NCBI GenBank assembly: GCA_947038405.1
Contig: CAMQVY010000001.1
Location: forward strand, 1-64,000
Direction of reading: 5' to 3'
From: an uncultured Rikenellaceae bacterium
GTDB taxonomy: Bacteria; Bacteroidota; Bacteroidia; Bacteroidales; Rikenellaceae
DNA length: 64,000 bases
The notes beneath the pieces were generated by a model. The model was not told the origin of the DNA and made no database searches. It was given only the letters and a program-made list of their open reading frames with translations. The translations under genes and the position numbers were made by a program. Positions 28,178 through 37,262 of the stretch are shown here, one piece after another; the stretch's first letter is position 1, and each line of letters starts with the position of its first letter.

Positions 28178-29365
28178 ATGTACGGAAAAATCAAAGAGTT
28201 TTTACAAGAAGAATTAGTTCAGATCAAAGATGCTGGACTATACAAAAATGAGCGCATTATCGAATCTGCACAACAGGCAGCGATTCAAGTAAATGGTAAG
28301 AGCGTAATCAACTTTTGTGCTAACAACTACCTAGGCCTATCAAACAATCCTAGACTTATTGAGGCAGCAAAAGAGTCAATGGATTCAAGAGGTTTCGGTC
28401 TATCTTCAGTTCGTTTTATTTGTGGAACTCAGGATATTCACAAGCAACTAGAGGCATCTATATCAAAATATTTTGGTACAGAGGACACTATTCTATATGC
28501 AGCATGTTTTGATGCAAATGGAGGAGTATTTGAGCCGTTATTTTCAAGCGAAGATGCGATCATCTCTGACGCACTAAACCACGCGTCAATTATCGACGGA
28601 GTAAGACTATGTAAGGCTGTTAGATACAGATATGCTAACGCTGACATGGTAGAACTTGAGAACTGTCTAAAACTAGCTCAAGCTCAACGTTTTAGAATAA
28701 TTGTTACAGATGGAGTTTTCTCTATGGACGGAAATGTTCCTCCTATGGACGAAATTTGCAGACTTGCAGAGAAGTATGATGCTTTAGTAATGGTTGACGA
28801 GTGTCACTCAGCTGGAGTTGTAGGACAAACAGGTCGTGGAGTAACAGAGCAATACAACATAAGAGGTGAAGTAGATATTATCACAGGAACACTAGGTAAA
28901 GCCTTTGGTGGCGGTGTTGGTGGATTCACAACAGGTCGTAAAGAGATCATTGACCTACTTCGTCAACGTTCAAGACCATATTTATTTTCAAACTCAATTC
29001 CACCAGCAATTGTTGGAGCGTCAATTGAGATGTTTAAAATACTTGAGGAATCAAATGAGATTCACGATAAATTGAGCAGCAATGTAGAGCATTTCCTTAA
29101 AGGTATGGTCGAAGCTGGATTTGACATCAAACCAACACAATCTGCAATCTGTGCAGTAATGTTATATGATGCGAAACTATCTCAAGAGTTTGCAACAAAA
29201 CTTATTGATGAGGGTATCTACGTTACTGGATTCTACTTCCCAGTAGTACCAAAAGATCAAGCTAGAATCAGGGTTCAAGTATCTGCTGGTCACTCAACAG
29301 AGCAACTTGACCAATGTATTACAGCATTTACAAAAATAGGTAAAGAGTTAGGTCTTTTAAAATAA
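28178..29365 (+). CDS. kbl: 2-amino-3-ketobutyrate CoA ligase (glycine C-acetyltransferase)
   Basis: This 395-residue PLP enzyme of the alpha-oxoamine synthase family cleaves 2-amino-3-ketobutyrate with CoA to glycine and acetyl-CoA in threonine breakdown. Visible are NFCANNYLGLS, the substrate/PLP region VDECHSAGVVGQTGRG and the PLP lysine Lys241 in GTLGKAFGG. Length and motif set match Kbl rather than BioF. Threonine dehydrogenase is not adjacent. An Lrp/AsnC regulator gene follows after a terminator-like hairpin and may control it. Confidence 0.93.
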   Translation: MYGKIKEFLQEELVQIKDAGLYKNERIIESAQQAAIQVNGKSVINFCANNYLGLSNNPRLIEAAKESMDSRGFGLSSVRFICGTQDIHKQLEASISKYFGTEDTILYAACFDANGGVFEPLFSSEDAIISDALNHASIIDGVRLCKAVRYRYANADMVELENCLKLAQAQRFRIIVTDGVFSMDGNVPPMDEICRLAEKYDALVMVDECHSAGVVGQTGRGVTEQYNIRGEVDIITGTLGKAFGGGVGGFTTGRKEIIDLLRQRSRPYLFSNSIPPAIVGASIEMFKILEESNEIHDKLSSNVEHFLKGMVEAGFDIKPTQSAICAVMLYDAKLSQEFATKLIDEGIYVTGFYFPVVPKDQARIRVQVSAGHSTEQLDQCITAFTKIGKELGLLK

Positions 29366-29420
29366 GTGTCAGTAAAGCATATAGTCCCTATTATCTAGGG
29401 ACTATATGTGACACTCTATT
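29366..29420 (+). terminator. Terminator of kbl
   Basis: CATATAGTCCCTA pairs perfectly with TAGGGACTATATG around a 5-base loop, with an outer GTGTCA/TGACAC pairing. TCTATTTTTC follows. Confidence 0.75.
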
Positions 29421-29517
29421 TTTCAACTATTTATTTAAATCTCCTCAGCATACATTTTTCCATGATCGTGGAGAATAATGTATTATTTATAGTAATCCCC
29501 CGATAAAAAATGATATT

Positions 29518-30003
29518 ATGACAAAAGTTGCTATTGACGCAATAGATAGAAAAATCTTGCAATACCTTGTAGATAATGCAAGGATGCCATTTCTTGAGAT
29601 AGCTAGAGAGTGCGGAATATCTGGAGCAGCCATCCATCAACGTGTAAAAAAGTTGGATGATGCTGGTATTATTATTGGGTCAAGACTAGAGGTTGATCCT
29701 TTAGCATTAGGGTTTGGTGTCTGCGCATTTATAGGCATTAGGGTTTCAGATCCATTAAAGAATATTGATGCGGTGGAGGCGATAAAACAGATCCCTGAAG
29801 TTGTTGAGTGTCATTTTATAACTGGACAATTTGGCATCTTAATAAAACTATACTGCCGAGATAATAACCATCTAATGAAAACCTTGTTTAGCAATATACT
29901 TACAGTTACAAGCATATCATACACAGAGACATTTATGTCTTTAAGTCAGGCATTCAGCCGTCAAGTACATGTTCAATGTATCCCTCCAGAGACTAATATA
30001 TAG
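29518..30003 (+). CDS. Lrp/AsnC family transcriptional regulator
   Basis: This 161-residue protein has an N-terminal winged helix-turn-helix (AIDRKILQYLVDNARMPF through SGAAIHQRVKKLDDAGII) and a C-terminal RAM/ligand-binding domain starting near residue 70 (FIGIRVSDP). Members bind DNA as dimers or octamers and sense amino acids. Its position behind kbl suggests control of threonine/glycine metabolism, but no operator was identified. It is 29 bases from queD, so the two may be co-transcribed. Confidence 0.92.
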   Translation: MTKVAIDAIDRKILQYLVDNARMPFLEIARECGISGAAIHQRVKKLDDAGIIIGSRLEVDPLALGFGVCAFIGIRVSDPLKNIDAVEAIKQIPEVVECHFITGQFGILIKLYCRDNNHLMKTLFSNILTVTSISYTETFMSLSQAFSRQVHVQCIPPETNI

Positions 30004-30032
30004 GATCTGGGATACATTTTTAATAAAAAATT

Positions 30033-30485
30033 ATGGCAAAAATAAGATTAACAAAGGAGTTTTCATTTGAAATGGCGCATGCACTATTCGGCTATGACGG
30101 AGCGTGTAGTCAGATACATGGACACTCATATAGACTATTTGTGACTATAATTGGCGAACCATTAGACAACGACAATGACCCAAAAAATGGGATGGTAATG
30201 GATTTTGGAGTTATCAAAGGTATTGTAAATAAAAATCTCATAGACAAATATGACCATTCATTGGTTCTTCGCAGAACGGATGATAATGACCAATTACTAA
30301 ACACTCTTAAACTAAGTTTTAAGAGAATTGAAATTGTTGATTACCAGCCTACGTGCGAGAATATGATTTCACGATTTGCTGCGACACTTCAAAAAGAGCT
30401 CCCTAGTAGAGTAAAATTACACTCATTAAAGATGCACGAAACAGCAACCTCATATGCAGAGTGGTTTGCTGAAGATAATATATAA
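30033..30485 (+). CDS. queD: 6-carboxytetrahydropterin synthase (QueD/PTPS family)
   Basis: This 150-residue enzyme converts 7,8-dihydroneopterin triphosphate to 6-carboxytetrahydropterin for queuosine. The QueD motif C-SQI-HGH is present (catalytic Cys with two zinc His), a further zinc His precedes it in FEMAHAL, and the late Glu lies in MHETATSYAEW. Cys spacing favours QueD over eukaryotic-type PTPS. QueA, acting later in queuosine synthesis, is encoded at the far end of this window. A terminator built on a GC-rich repeat-like element follows. Confidence 0.9.
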   Translation: MAKIRLTKEFSFEMAHALFGYDGACSQIHGHSYRLFVTIIGEPLDNDNDPKNGMVMDFGVIKGIVNKNLIDKYDHSLVLRRTDDNDQLLNTLKLSFKRIEIVDYQPTCENMISRFAATLQKELPSRVKLHSLKMHETATSYAEWFAEDNI

Positions 30486-30521
30486 AATCTATTTTAAGAC
30501 AAATTTTAGATTAATACAAAC

Positions 30522-30564
30522 TGCCCTACGCAAGCACGCAATACCGCTCACGTAGGGCATTTTT
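30522..30564 (+). terminator. Terminator of queD, related to the GC-rich repeat
   Basis: TGCCCTACG pairs perfectly with CGTAGGGCA across a 20-base loop and is followed by five T. On the minus strand its end (GCGTAGGGCAGTT) resembles the end of the GC-rich double-hairpin repeat, so it may be a divergent copy used as a terminator. Confidence 0.65.
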
Positions 30565-30605
30565 ACTAAACATACCACCAAAGCACCTCATAAAAAAAAC
30601 AAAAA

Positions 30606-33491
30606 ATGAATAAACTTTTCTTAGTTGATGCCTACGCACTAATTTACAGGAGTTATTACGCTTTTTTAGGGCGTAAGATGAGTAATGGAGATGGAGTAAA
30701 TACAGCAGCAATATTTGGTTTTGTAAAATTTCTTAAAGATTTAATAAAGAGAGAGAGACCAAAGTATCTAGGAGTTGCATTTGACCCTAAGGGAGGGACG
30801 TTTCGCCACGTTATGTACCCTCTATACAAAGCAAATAGGTCGGCGACACCAGAAGATATACACATATCAGTCCCCTATATTAAAGAGATATTAAATGCTA
30901 TGCGTATTCCGATACTTGAGGTTGCGGGCTACGAAGCAGATGATGTTATCGGTACATTATCTGCGAAGGCTGCATCTGAAGGATTTGAGGTATATATGGT
31001 GACTCCAGATAAAGACTATGGACAACTAATACAAGATAATGTATATATATATAAGAACAAAAAAGGTGGAGAAGGTATTGATCTTGTATGTAAAAGTGAT
31101 ATAAAAGAGCACTATGGATTGGATGATCCAAAGTTAATAATTGACATTCTTGCCCTTTGGGGTGACGCATCTGACAATATCCCAGGAGTAATGGGAGTTG
31201 GAGAGAAAGGTGCAATAAAGTTGGTTAATCAATATGGTACTGTAGAGAATGTTCTACTAAATGTTGACAAATTAAAGGGTAAGCAGAAGGAGAATGTAGA
31301 GGCCGCAAGACAACAGTTACCTCTATCGAAAGTTCTAGCGACAATAGATTTAAATGTTCCTATTAAGTTTGAGCCAGATCAGCTACTTATGGAGAATTGT
31401 GATTGCAACACTCTTCGAGAGATATACAAAGAGTTAGGATTTTTCTCTTTTATAAAAGAGATGGATGCAGATAATAGCAATCCATTTTCTGCAACATTCC
31501 ACTCTTCAGAGAAGTATTGCGCCCCAACGCAACAACCTATTACGGAGATTAACGATCATGGAAATATTAGTAAAGCAAAGAGCTCCCCTGATGGTCAAGG
31601 CTCTCTATTTAATGATGACATGAGTGTAAACATACCAAACCAAGCAATTCAATTAGAGTTAAATATGGATGAGGGAAGTAGCTATACAACAGCAGAGACA
31701 ACACCACATATATATAAAGTTATTGACAATGAAAGTTCTCTAAAAGAGCTTGTAAATATATTTTCAAAATGCAATGAGTTCTGTTTTGACACTGAGACTA
31801 CAGGATTAGATCAATTTAATGATAGAGTTGTTGGAATATCTTTGTCTATAAATAAAAATGAGGCCTATTACATACCGTTCAATGCAGACAACAAGGATAG
31901 CTTTAGCTCAATATTAAAGCCTCTTTTTGAGAATGAGAATATATCTAAGATTGGACAAAATATAAAGTTCGACATTATGATGCTTAAAGGTCTAGGATTG
32001 AATGTTCTGGGTCTAAAGTATGATACTATGCTGATGCACTACCTTCTCAATCCAGAATCTAGGCACAACATGAACTACTTATCACGCACGTACCTAAACT
32101 ATAGTCCTATTGAGATAGAGAGTTTAATAGGTAAAGGAGCAAAGCAATTAACAATGGACATGATTCCTATAGATAGAGTTGCGGAGTACGCTTGTGAAGA
32201 TGCTGATATTACATTGAAATTAAAAAAGATATTATGGCCAATGGTTGAAGAGGCTGGTTTTACAAACCTATACCTTACAATTGAGGAGCCATTAATTGAT
32301 ATTTTAGTAGAGATTGAGATGGAGGGTGCAAAGATTGACACGGACTCACTAATGAAATTAGGGAGTAGATTGAGCGTCAAATTATCAGCTTTAGAGTCTA
32401 CTATTCGAGAGATGACAGAGGAGCCAACACTCAATGTAAACTCTGCTAAACAGTTAGGTGAAGCATTATTTGGGAAACTAGCGATAGATAAAAAACCAAA
32501 GGTGACAAAAACTAAGCAATATCGTACAGATGAAGAGTATCTTCAATCTCTTTCTGATAAGCACCCAATTATTGAGTATATTTTAGAGTATAGGGGAATA
32601 AAGAAGTTATTATCAACCTATATCGAAGCACTACCTGCGCTAGTAAACAAGGAGACAGGTAGAATACACACTTCCTTCAACCAAGCCGTCACAGCAACGG
32701 GAAGACTTAGTTCATCTCAACCCAATCTTCAAAACATTCCAATTAGAGATGATTTGGGGAAAGAGATTAGAAAATGTTTTATTGCAAGTGATGCCGACCA
32801 CACTCTATTATCTGTGGACTACTCTCAAGTGGAGCTACGTTTAATGGCTCATCTTAGTGAAGACAAGGCACTTTTAGAGGCATTCAATAATGGAGAAGAC
32901 ATCCACACAGCAACAGCAGCAAGGTTATTTTCAGTTGCACTTAACGATGTCACATCAGACCAAAGACGTAAAGCAAAGACAGCAAATTTTGGAATTATTT
33001 ACGGAATTTCAGCTTTTGGTCTAGCTCAAAGACTTAACATTCCTAGAGGCGAGGCGAAAGAGATCATTGAGGGATATTTTGCATCTTACCAAGGTGTTAA
33101 AACATACATGGAACAAGTAGTTATAGATGCACGAGAGAATGGATATGTAACAACAATATTTGGCAGAAAACGCTTTCTTGAGGATATAAATTCTGGAAAT
33201 TCAGTTGTACGAAGTTTAGCGGAACGAAACGCAATTAATGCTCCAATACAAGGATCTGCTGCTGACATAATGAAAATTGCAATGATTAAGGTTTCAAATG
33301 CGCTTAAAGAGAATAACCTAAAATCAAAAGTTATAATTCAAGTACATGACGAACTTTTAGTTGACATGTTGAATAGTGAAAAAGAGCAAGTTGTAATGCT
33401 TGTACAGCACTGCATGGAGGAGGCAGCATCACTACAAGTAAAATTAATAACAGATTATGGAGTTGCAGATAATTGGCTAGATGCACATTAG
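30606..33491 (+). CDS. polA: DNA polymerase I
   Basis: This 961-residue polymerase fills gaps in repair and removes RNA primers. It has the three standard domains. The N-terminal 5'-3' exonuclease (1-290) shows AYEADDVIGTL-type acidic motifs and LWGDASDNIPGV. A linker of about 80 residues follows. The 3'-5' exonuclease (about 385-560) keeps its DxE (FDTETTG) and YACEDAD, so proofreading looks intact. The polymerase domain has VDYSQVELRLMAHLS, the O-helix RRKAKTANFGIIYG and VHDELL. The coding sequence begins 120 bases after queD. No separate consensus promoter is clear. Confidence 0.97.
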   Translation: MNKLFLVDAYALIYRSYYAFLGRKMSNGDGVNTAAIFGFVKFLKDLIKRERPKYLGVAFDPKGGTFRHVMYPLYKANRSATPEDIHISVPYIKEILNAMRIPILEVAGYEADDVIGTLSAKAASEGFEVYMVTPDKDYGQLIQDNVYIYKNKKGGEGIDLVCKSDIKEHYGLDDPKLIIDILALWGDASDNIPGVMGVGEKGAIKLVNQYGTVENVLLNVDKLKGKQKENVEAARQQLPLSKVLATIDLNVPIKFEPDQLLMENCDCNTLREIYKELGFFSFIKEMDADNSNPFSATFHSSEKYCAPTQQPITEINDHGNISKAKSSPDGQGSLFNDDMSVNIPNQAIQLELNMDEGSSYTTAETTPHIYKVIDNESSLKELVNIFSKCNEFCFDTETTGLDQFNDRVVGISLSINKNEAYYIPFNADNKDSFSSILKPLFENENISKIGQNIKFDIMMLKGLGLNVLGLKYDTMLMHYLLNPESRHNMNYLSRTYLNYSPIEIESLIGKGAKQLTMDMIPIDRVAEYACEDADITLKLKKILWPMVEEAGFTNLYLTIEEPLIDILVEIEMEGAKIDTDSLMKLGSRLSVKLSALESTIREMTEEPTLNVNSAKQLGEALFGKLAIDKKPKVTKTKQYRTDEEYLQSLSDKHPIIEYILEYRGIKKLLSTYIEALPALVNKETGRIHTSFNQAVTATGRLSSSQPNLQNIPIRDDLGKEIRKCFIASDADHTLLSVDYSQVELRLMAHLSEDKALLEAFNNGEDIHTATAARLFSVALNDVTSDQRRKAKTANFGIIYGISAFGLAQRLNIPRGEAKEIIEGYFASYQGVKTYMEQVVIDARENGYVTTIFGRKRFLEDINSGNSVVRSLAERNAINAPIQGSAADIMKIAMIKVSNALKENNLKSKVIIQVHDELLVDMLNSEKEQVVMLVQHCMEEAASLQVKLITDYGVADNWLDAH

Positions 33492-33530
33492 GCAACTAGC
33501 TATAACTAAACACATGAAATATAATACCTC

Positions 33531-33548
33531 CAAAAGAGTACTCTTTTG
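33531..33548 (+). terminator. Possible terminator after polA
   Basis: CAAAAGAGTACTCTTTTG is a perfect 18-base palindrome 39 bases after the polA stop. The downstream sequence (AAGAGTTATTTT) is only moderately T-rich. Confidence 0.4.
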
Positions 33549-33585
33549 AAGAGTTATTTTAATATAATTATAAATTATTTATAGC

Positions 33586-35316
33586 ATGAAAAAAATATTT
33601 GTTCTATTATTTATTCTATCATCTACATTTTGCGGGGCACAAACACGTTGGTACAACCCCAAAACAGAGGGAGCAATTTTACATGGGCAAGCGATGCAAG
33701 ATGAAGCACGCTCAAACTACTACCATCGACTACCAGATACTGTAAAAAATAGTGTCAGAGATGCTGTTTGGAATTTATCTCGCAACACAGCAGGTGTAAG
33801 TATAAAATTCAATACTAACTCAAAACAAATAGTTGTCAAATATGTTGTATCAGAGGGACACTCAATGCAACATATGCCTACGACAGGTAAGAGTGGACTT
33901 GATCTATACGCTACTAATAACAATGGAACTAGAGAGTGGTGTGCTGCAAGACATAGCTTTGGCGACACCATAACATATAGCTATGCTCCATTATATTACA
34001 ATGGAAGTGACTTCAAGTATGAACTAGATCTACCACCATACAATACGGTCACATATCTAAAAATTGGTGTTGATGAGGGTTCTAATTTTAAATTCGTGAA
34101 TCCAAGTGCAGAGCTTCCAATAATCACTTATGGAACATCTATCACACAAGGAGCTTGTGCGTCTCGTCCAGGAATGATATGGACATCAATTATTCGCAGA
34201 GAACTTGAAACGCCTCTTATTAACTTAGGATTTTCAGGTAATGGGTTATTGGAGAGCGGGATACTAAATGTCATAAAGAGTACTCCAGCCAAATTGATAA
34301 TCTTAGACTGTCTACCTAATGTGTATAGATATGATAATCCTAAAATCATTGAACTTACAATTAATGCCGTAAAAGAGATTAGAGAAGCACAACCAAATGT
34401 TCCGATTATATTGACAGACCACCTTGGCTACCCTCACTCAACAATGGTTAGAGCTCTAGCAAACAGAGCAGAACTAAGTAACAAAGCTAATTTAGAGGCT
34501 TATAAGGAGTTACTAGATATGGGCTATTTAAATCTATATCACCTTACTTATGATGATATTGCGATGCCTAATGACGGAACAGTAGAGGGAATACACCCTT
34601 CTGATTACGGGATGAGAGCCTATGCAGATGCTTATATATCTCTTATTAGAGAAGTATTAAATATGTCTAAAGGTGAGTTATCAACGCAACAAGCAGTAAC
34701 CCAACAACGAGATTCATATAATTGGCTGGAACGTCATGCTGAAATTCTATCTACGATAAAACAGACTCCTCCGAAAACCGTAGTGATAGGCAACTCAATT
34801 ATGCACCAATGGGGCGGAGTTAAGAGTAACAACTACCCATGTATGACTGGTCTTGACAGCTGGAATAAAGAGAACAATGGAGATGCTGTTGTAAATATGG
34901 GAGCAGGTTGGGACAAGATTGAGAATGTTCTATGGAGAGTTCAACATGGAATATTAGATGGCTACAACGCGGATAAAATCATTGTTGCAATTGGAGTTAA
35001 CAATCTTAATAACTCAGATACTCCGAATGAAATTTCGGAGGGTATCAGAACTCTAATCCAAGCAATAAAGTATCGTCAACCAAAGGCTGAATTAAAAATT
35101 TGTGGTATCTTCCCAATGCGCTCAGCTGAGAAAACAGTTAAGGATATTAATAAATTAATAAAAAAAGTAGCAAAAGAGGAGAGAGTAACATTTGAGGACC
35201 CTGGTAAGTTACTACTAACAAATAAAAATAAGATCGATATAACTCTATTTAAGGGTGATGGCTTACATCTCAACGAAAGTGGATATAATCGTATCGCAAA
35301 AGAGTTTTTCAAATAA
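33586..35316 (+). CDS. Exported protein with two SGNH/GDSL hydrolase domains
   Basis: This 576-residue secreted protein has a signal peptide ending near CGAQ (residues 1-19). A beta-sandwich-like domain comes first (about 20-170). The first SGNH domain has the nucleophile in TYGTSITQG (Ser185), GFSGNG, and the catalytic His337 in EGIHPSDYG; the residue three before the His, normally Asp, is Glu334. The second SGNH domain begins near 395 with IGNSIMHQWGG (Ser404) and ends with GDGLHLNESGY, the canonical Asp-x-x-His. Such proteins are typically carbohydrate esterases acting on polysaccharides. It is monocistronic. Substrate is unknown. Confidence 0.85.
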   Translation: MKKIFVLLFILSSTFCGAQTRWYNPKTEGAILHGQAMQDEARSNYYHRLPDTVKNSVRDAVWNLSRNTAGVSIKFNTNSKQIVVKYVVSEGHSMQHMPTTGKSGLDLYATNNNGTREWCAARHSFGDTITYSYAPLYYNGSDFKYELDLPPYNTVTYLKIGVDEGSNFKFVNPSAELPIITYGTSITQGACASRPGMIWTSIIRRELETPLINLGFSGNGLLESGILNVIKSTPAKLIILDCLPNVYRYDNPKIIELTINAVKEIREAQPNVPIILTDHLGYPHSTMVRALANRAELSNKANLEAYKELLDMGYLNLYHLTYDDIAMPNDGTVEGIHPSDYGMRAYADAYISLIREVLNMSKGELSTQQAVTQQRDSYNWLERHAEILSTIKQTPPKTVVIGNSIMHQWGGVKSNNYPCMTGLDSWNKENNGDAVVNMGAGWDKIENVLWRVQHGILDGYNADKIIVAIGVNNLNNSDTPNEISEGIRTLIQAIKYRQPKAELKICGIFPMRSAEKTVKDINKLIKKVAKEERVTFEDPGKLLLTNKNKIDITLFKGDGLHLNESGYNRIAKEFFK

Positions 35317-35321
35317 CAAAA

Positions 35322-35366
35322 AACAGCCTCAATTAACAAAACAATATTTTGTTAATTGAGGCTGTT
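35322..35366. terminator. Bidirectional terminator between SGNH hydrolase and batA
   Basis: Two perfect 20-base arms (35322-35341, 35347-35366) with a 5-base loop. The convergent genes on both sides end within about 25 bases of it. Confidence 0.85.
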
Positions 35367-35387
35367 AAATTTATATAAAATATCTAA

Positions 35388-36383
35388 TTATGGGATACTT
35401 CTAAATACTAAGTAGTTTAAAAGTTGCTCAATAATCAATAGAGCTAATCCAATCAATACAAAAGTAACATATAACTCAATGTAATTTACAAAGTCATTCG
35501 TCTCAATTTCGGTACGTTCCAACTGATTAATAGTCTCATATACATCAATTAACGCATCTTTATCCGTAGCTCTAAAGTACTCCCCACCCGTATCTTTTGC
35601 TATCTTACGAAGCATATCTTCATCAATCTCAACCTTCATCTGAACATAAGATATATTTCCCCACATATCCTGAGCAGGGTATGGAGCTGTTCCCTCACTT
35701 CCAACACCAATTGTATAAACTTTAATTCCAAAACTTTTTGCAATATCAGCCGCGGTTGGAGGCATAACTGTACCACTATTATTCACTCCATCTGTCAATA
35801 GAATTATAATTTTACTCTTTGCAGCACTCTCTTTCAGCCTATTTATAGATGTTGCTAGTCCATTACCTATTGCTGTTCCATCATCCAAAACACCACACTG
35901 TATCTGAGCCATCAAATTCTGAAGCGACCCCTTGTCGGTAGTTAATGGACTCTGTGTAAAACTCTCTGATGCAAATATAACAAGCCCCATTCGATCACTC
36001 TTTCTATCTACAATGAACCTTGATGCTACATCTTTTGCAGCACTAAGCCTATCGGGCTCAAAGTCCCTAGCAAGCATACTTGTAGAGACATCAATAGCCA
36101 TAACTATATCAATACCCTCTGTTGTCGAACTACTTCCAGACTCTCTACTTTGAGGTCTTGCAATAGCGATAATCAACAGTGTAATTGCACATATACGAAT
36201 AATAAATGGTAAGTGTCTTAGATAGTATTTATATGTATGGCTAATTTCACTAACACCTTTTATTGATGATATTTGAATTGTTGCCCCTCCTTGAATTGTA
36301 CGATAAATATAGTATGCAATCATTGGCACAACTATAAATATCAACCACAATAAATTTGGATTTGCAAAATGTATCTCATTCAT
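35388..36383 (-). CDS. batA: BatA-like von Willebrand factor A membrane protein
   Basis: This 331-residue inner-membrane protein has two N-terminal membrane segments (about 10-28 and 56-73), a VWA domain (about 90-290) with an intact MIDAS (DVSTSM, then LLTDGVNNSG), and a C-terminal membrane segment (YIELYVTFVLIGLALLIIEQLL). The role of Bat proteins was proposed from aerotolerance work in Bacteroides fragilis and is not mechanistically settled. It is the last gene of the MoxR-DUF58-Bat cluster. Only one VWA gene is present here, whereas most Bacteroidales clusters carry both batA and batB. The 112-base gap before it contains a degenerate GC-rich repeat. Confidence 0.87.
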   Translation of the reverse strand: MNEIHFANPNLLWLIFIVVPMIAYYIYRTIQGGATIQISSIKGVSEISHTYKYYLRHLPFIIRICAITLLIIAIARPQSRESGSSSTTEGIDIVMAIDVSTSMLARDFEPDRLSAAKDVASRFIVDRKSDRMGLVIFASESFTQSPLTTDKGSLQNLMAQIQCGVLDDGTAIGNGLATSINRLKESAAKSKIIILLTDGVNNSGTVMPPTAADIAKSFGIKVYTIGVGSEGTAPYPAQDMWGNISYVQMKVEIDEDMLRKIAKDTGGEYFRATDKDALIDVYETINQLERTEIETNDFVNYIELYVTFVLIGLALLIIEQLLNYLVFRSIP

Positions 36384-36416
36384 AACACTATGATATATTA
36401 AAATTTTATTTATTCC

Positions 36417-36440
36417 CTGCGATCACACACCGCAGCGCAC
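36417..36440 (+). repeat. GC-rich intergenic repeat, degenerate copy
   Basis: CTGCG and CGCAG pair across a 9-base loop, preceded by TTCC and followed by CGCAC. The second hairpin is missing. Assigned to the double-hairpin family with low certainty. Confidence 0.4.
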
Positions 36441-36495
36441 ACATATCCGTTTTCAGCTTAGCTAAAACTACAATCAATAATAAACTTCAATAAAA

Positions 36496-37260
36496 CTACC
36501 AGTTCTTACCCGATTTACCTACCGTTTTAACCTTTTTAGCATCCTGTTTCTCTCGAGTCTTGTCCTCTTCCATCTGCACAGCATTTAGCATCTGTTCAGC
36601 ATCCTGCTTACTAATATTACCTCTATTTTGCTCCCCTTCTCCCTCTTTATCCTCAGGTTTTTGTTGATCATCTTTTTTATCCTGATCTTTATCACCCTCT
36701 TTATCATCCTGATCCTTTTGATCATCTTTATTCTGATTCTCCTTATCCTGCTGATCGTCTTTTTTATCCTGATCATCTTTATTTTGATCTTCCTGCTCTT
36801 GTTTTTTCTTATCTTCTTCAAGCAGTTTTTGAGTATATGCAAGGTTAAATTTAGCCTCCATATCATTTGGGTTTATCCTTAAAGATGACTTATATGCCTC
36901 TAGTGCCTTCTCCAACTCTCGTTGTTTGAATAGAGAATTACCACTATTATATAACACCTGAGAAGAGACCTCATTCTCAATGGTAGAGTCTGCTATAATT
37001 GACTCATACATCTGTGCAGCCTCCTTGAATTGCTCCTGCTTATATAATGAAGCAGCTAGGTTATAATTAGCCTCTAAAGACCCTGCAGCCTCTTCAATTG
37101 CACGTCTATAACTAACTTCACTCTCGACATAATCACCCTTTTCATAGAGTTCATTTCCAGATCTAATAAAACGTCTCTCTTTGTATTTTTGTGCATGAGC
37201 ATCGGCACTCCCTAAAAGAGTAAAAACACCCAACAATAGTATATATACTCTATTTTTCAT
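36496..37260 (-). CDS. batC: BatC-like TPR protein with acidic/lysine-rich tail
   Basis: This protein has a signal peptide (ILLLGVFTLLGSADAHAQ), then TPR repeats (about residues 28-150, e.g. EANYNLAASLYKQEQFKEAAQMYE and the next unit EKALEAYKSSLRINP). A low-complexity stretch of Asp, Lys, Gln and Glu (about 155-215) follows, and the end is KSGKNW. The closing NW is typical of BatC. The ATG at 37260 is chosen. A GTG one codon earlier would overlap the previous stop codon by one base, and translational coupling is likely. It probably forms a periplasmic complex with the VWA proteins; this is inferred from gene neighbourhood. Confidence 0.82.
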   Translation of the reverse strand: MKNRVYILLLGVFTLLGSADAHAQKYKERRFIRSGNELYEKGDYVESEVSYRRAIEEAAGSLEANYNLAASLYKQEQFKEAAQMYESIIADSTIENEVSSQVLYNSGNSLFKQRELEKALEAYKSSLRINPNDMEAKFNLAYTQKLLEEDKKKQEQEDQNKDDQDKKDDQQDKENQNKDDQKDQDDKEGDKDQDKKDDQQKPEDKEGEGEQNRGNISKQDAEQMLNAVQMEEDKTREKQDAKKVKTVGKSGKNW

Positions 37261-37262
37261 CA

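Noticed and set aside
30004-30032. PreQ1 riboswitch upstream of queD
   Set aside because: Only 29 bases separate queD from the preceding gene, and no suitable pseudoknot-forming sequence is visible.
36628-36882. Hydrophobic 84-codon frame opposite batC
   Set aside because: It is the antisense of the Asp/Lys/Gln-rich low-complexity tail, which automatically gives Ile/Leu/Phe-rich translation.
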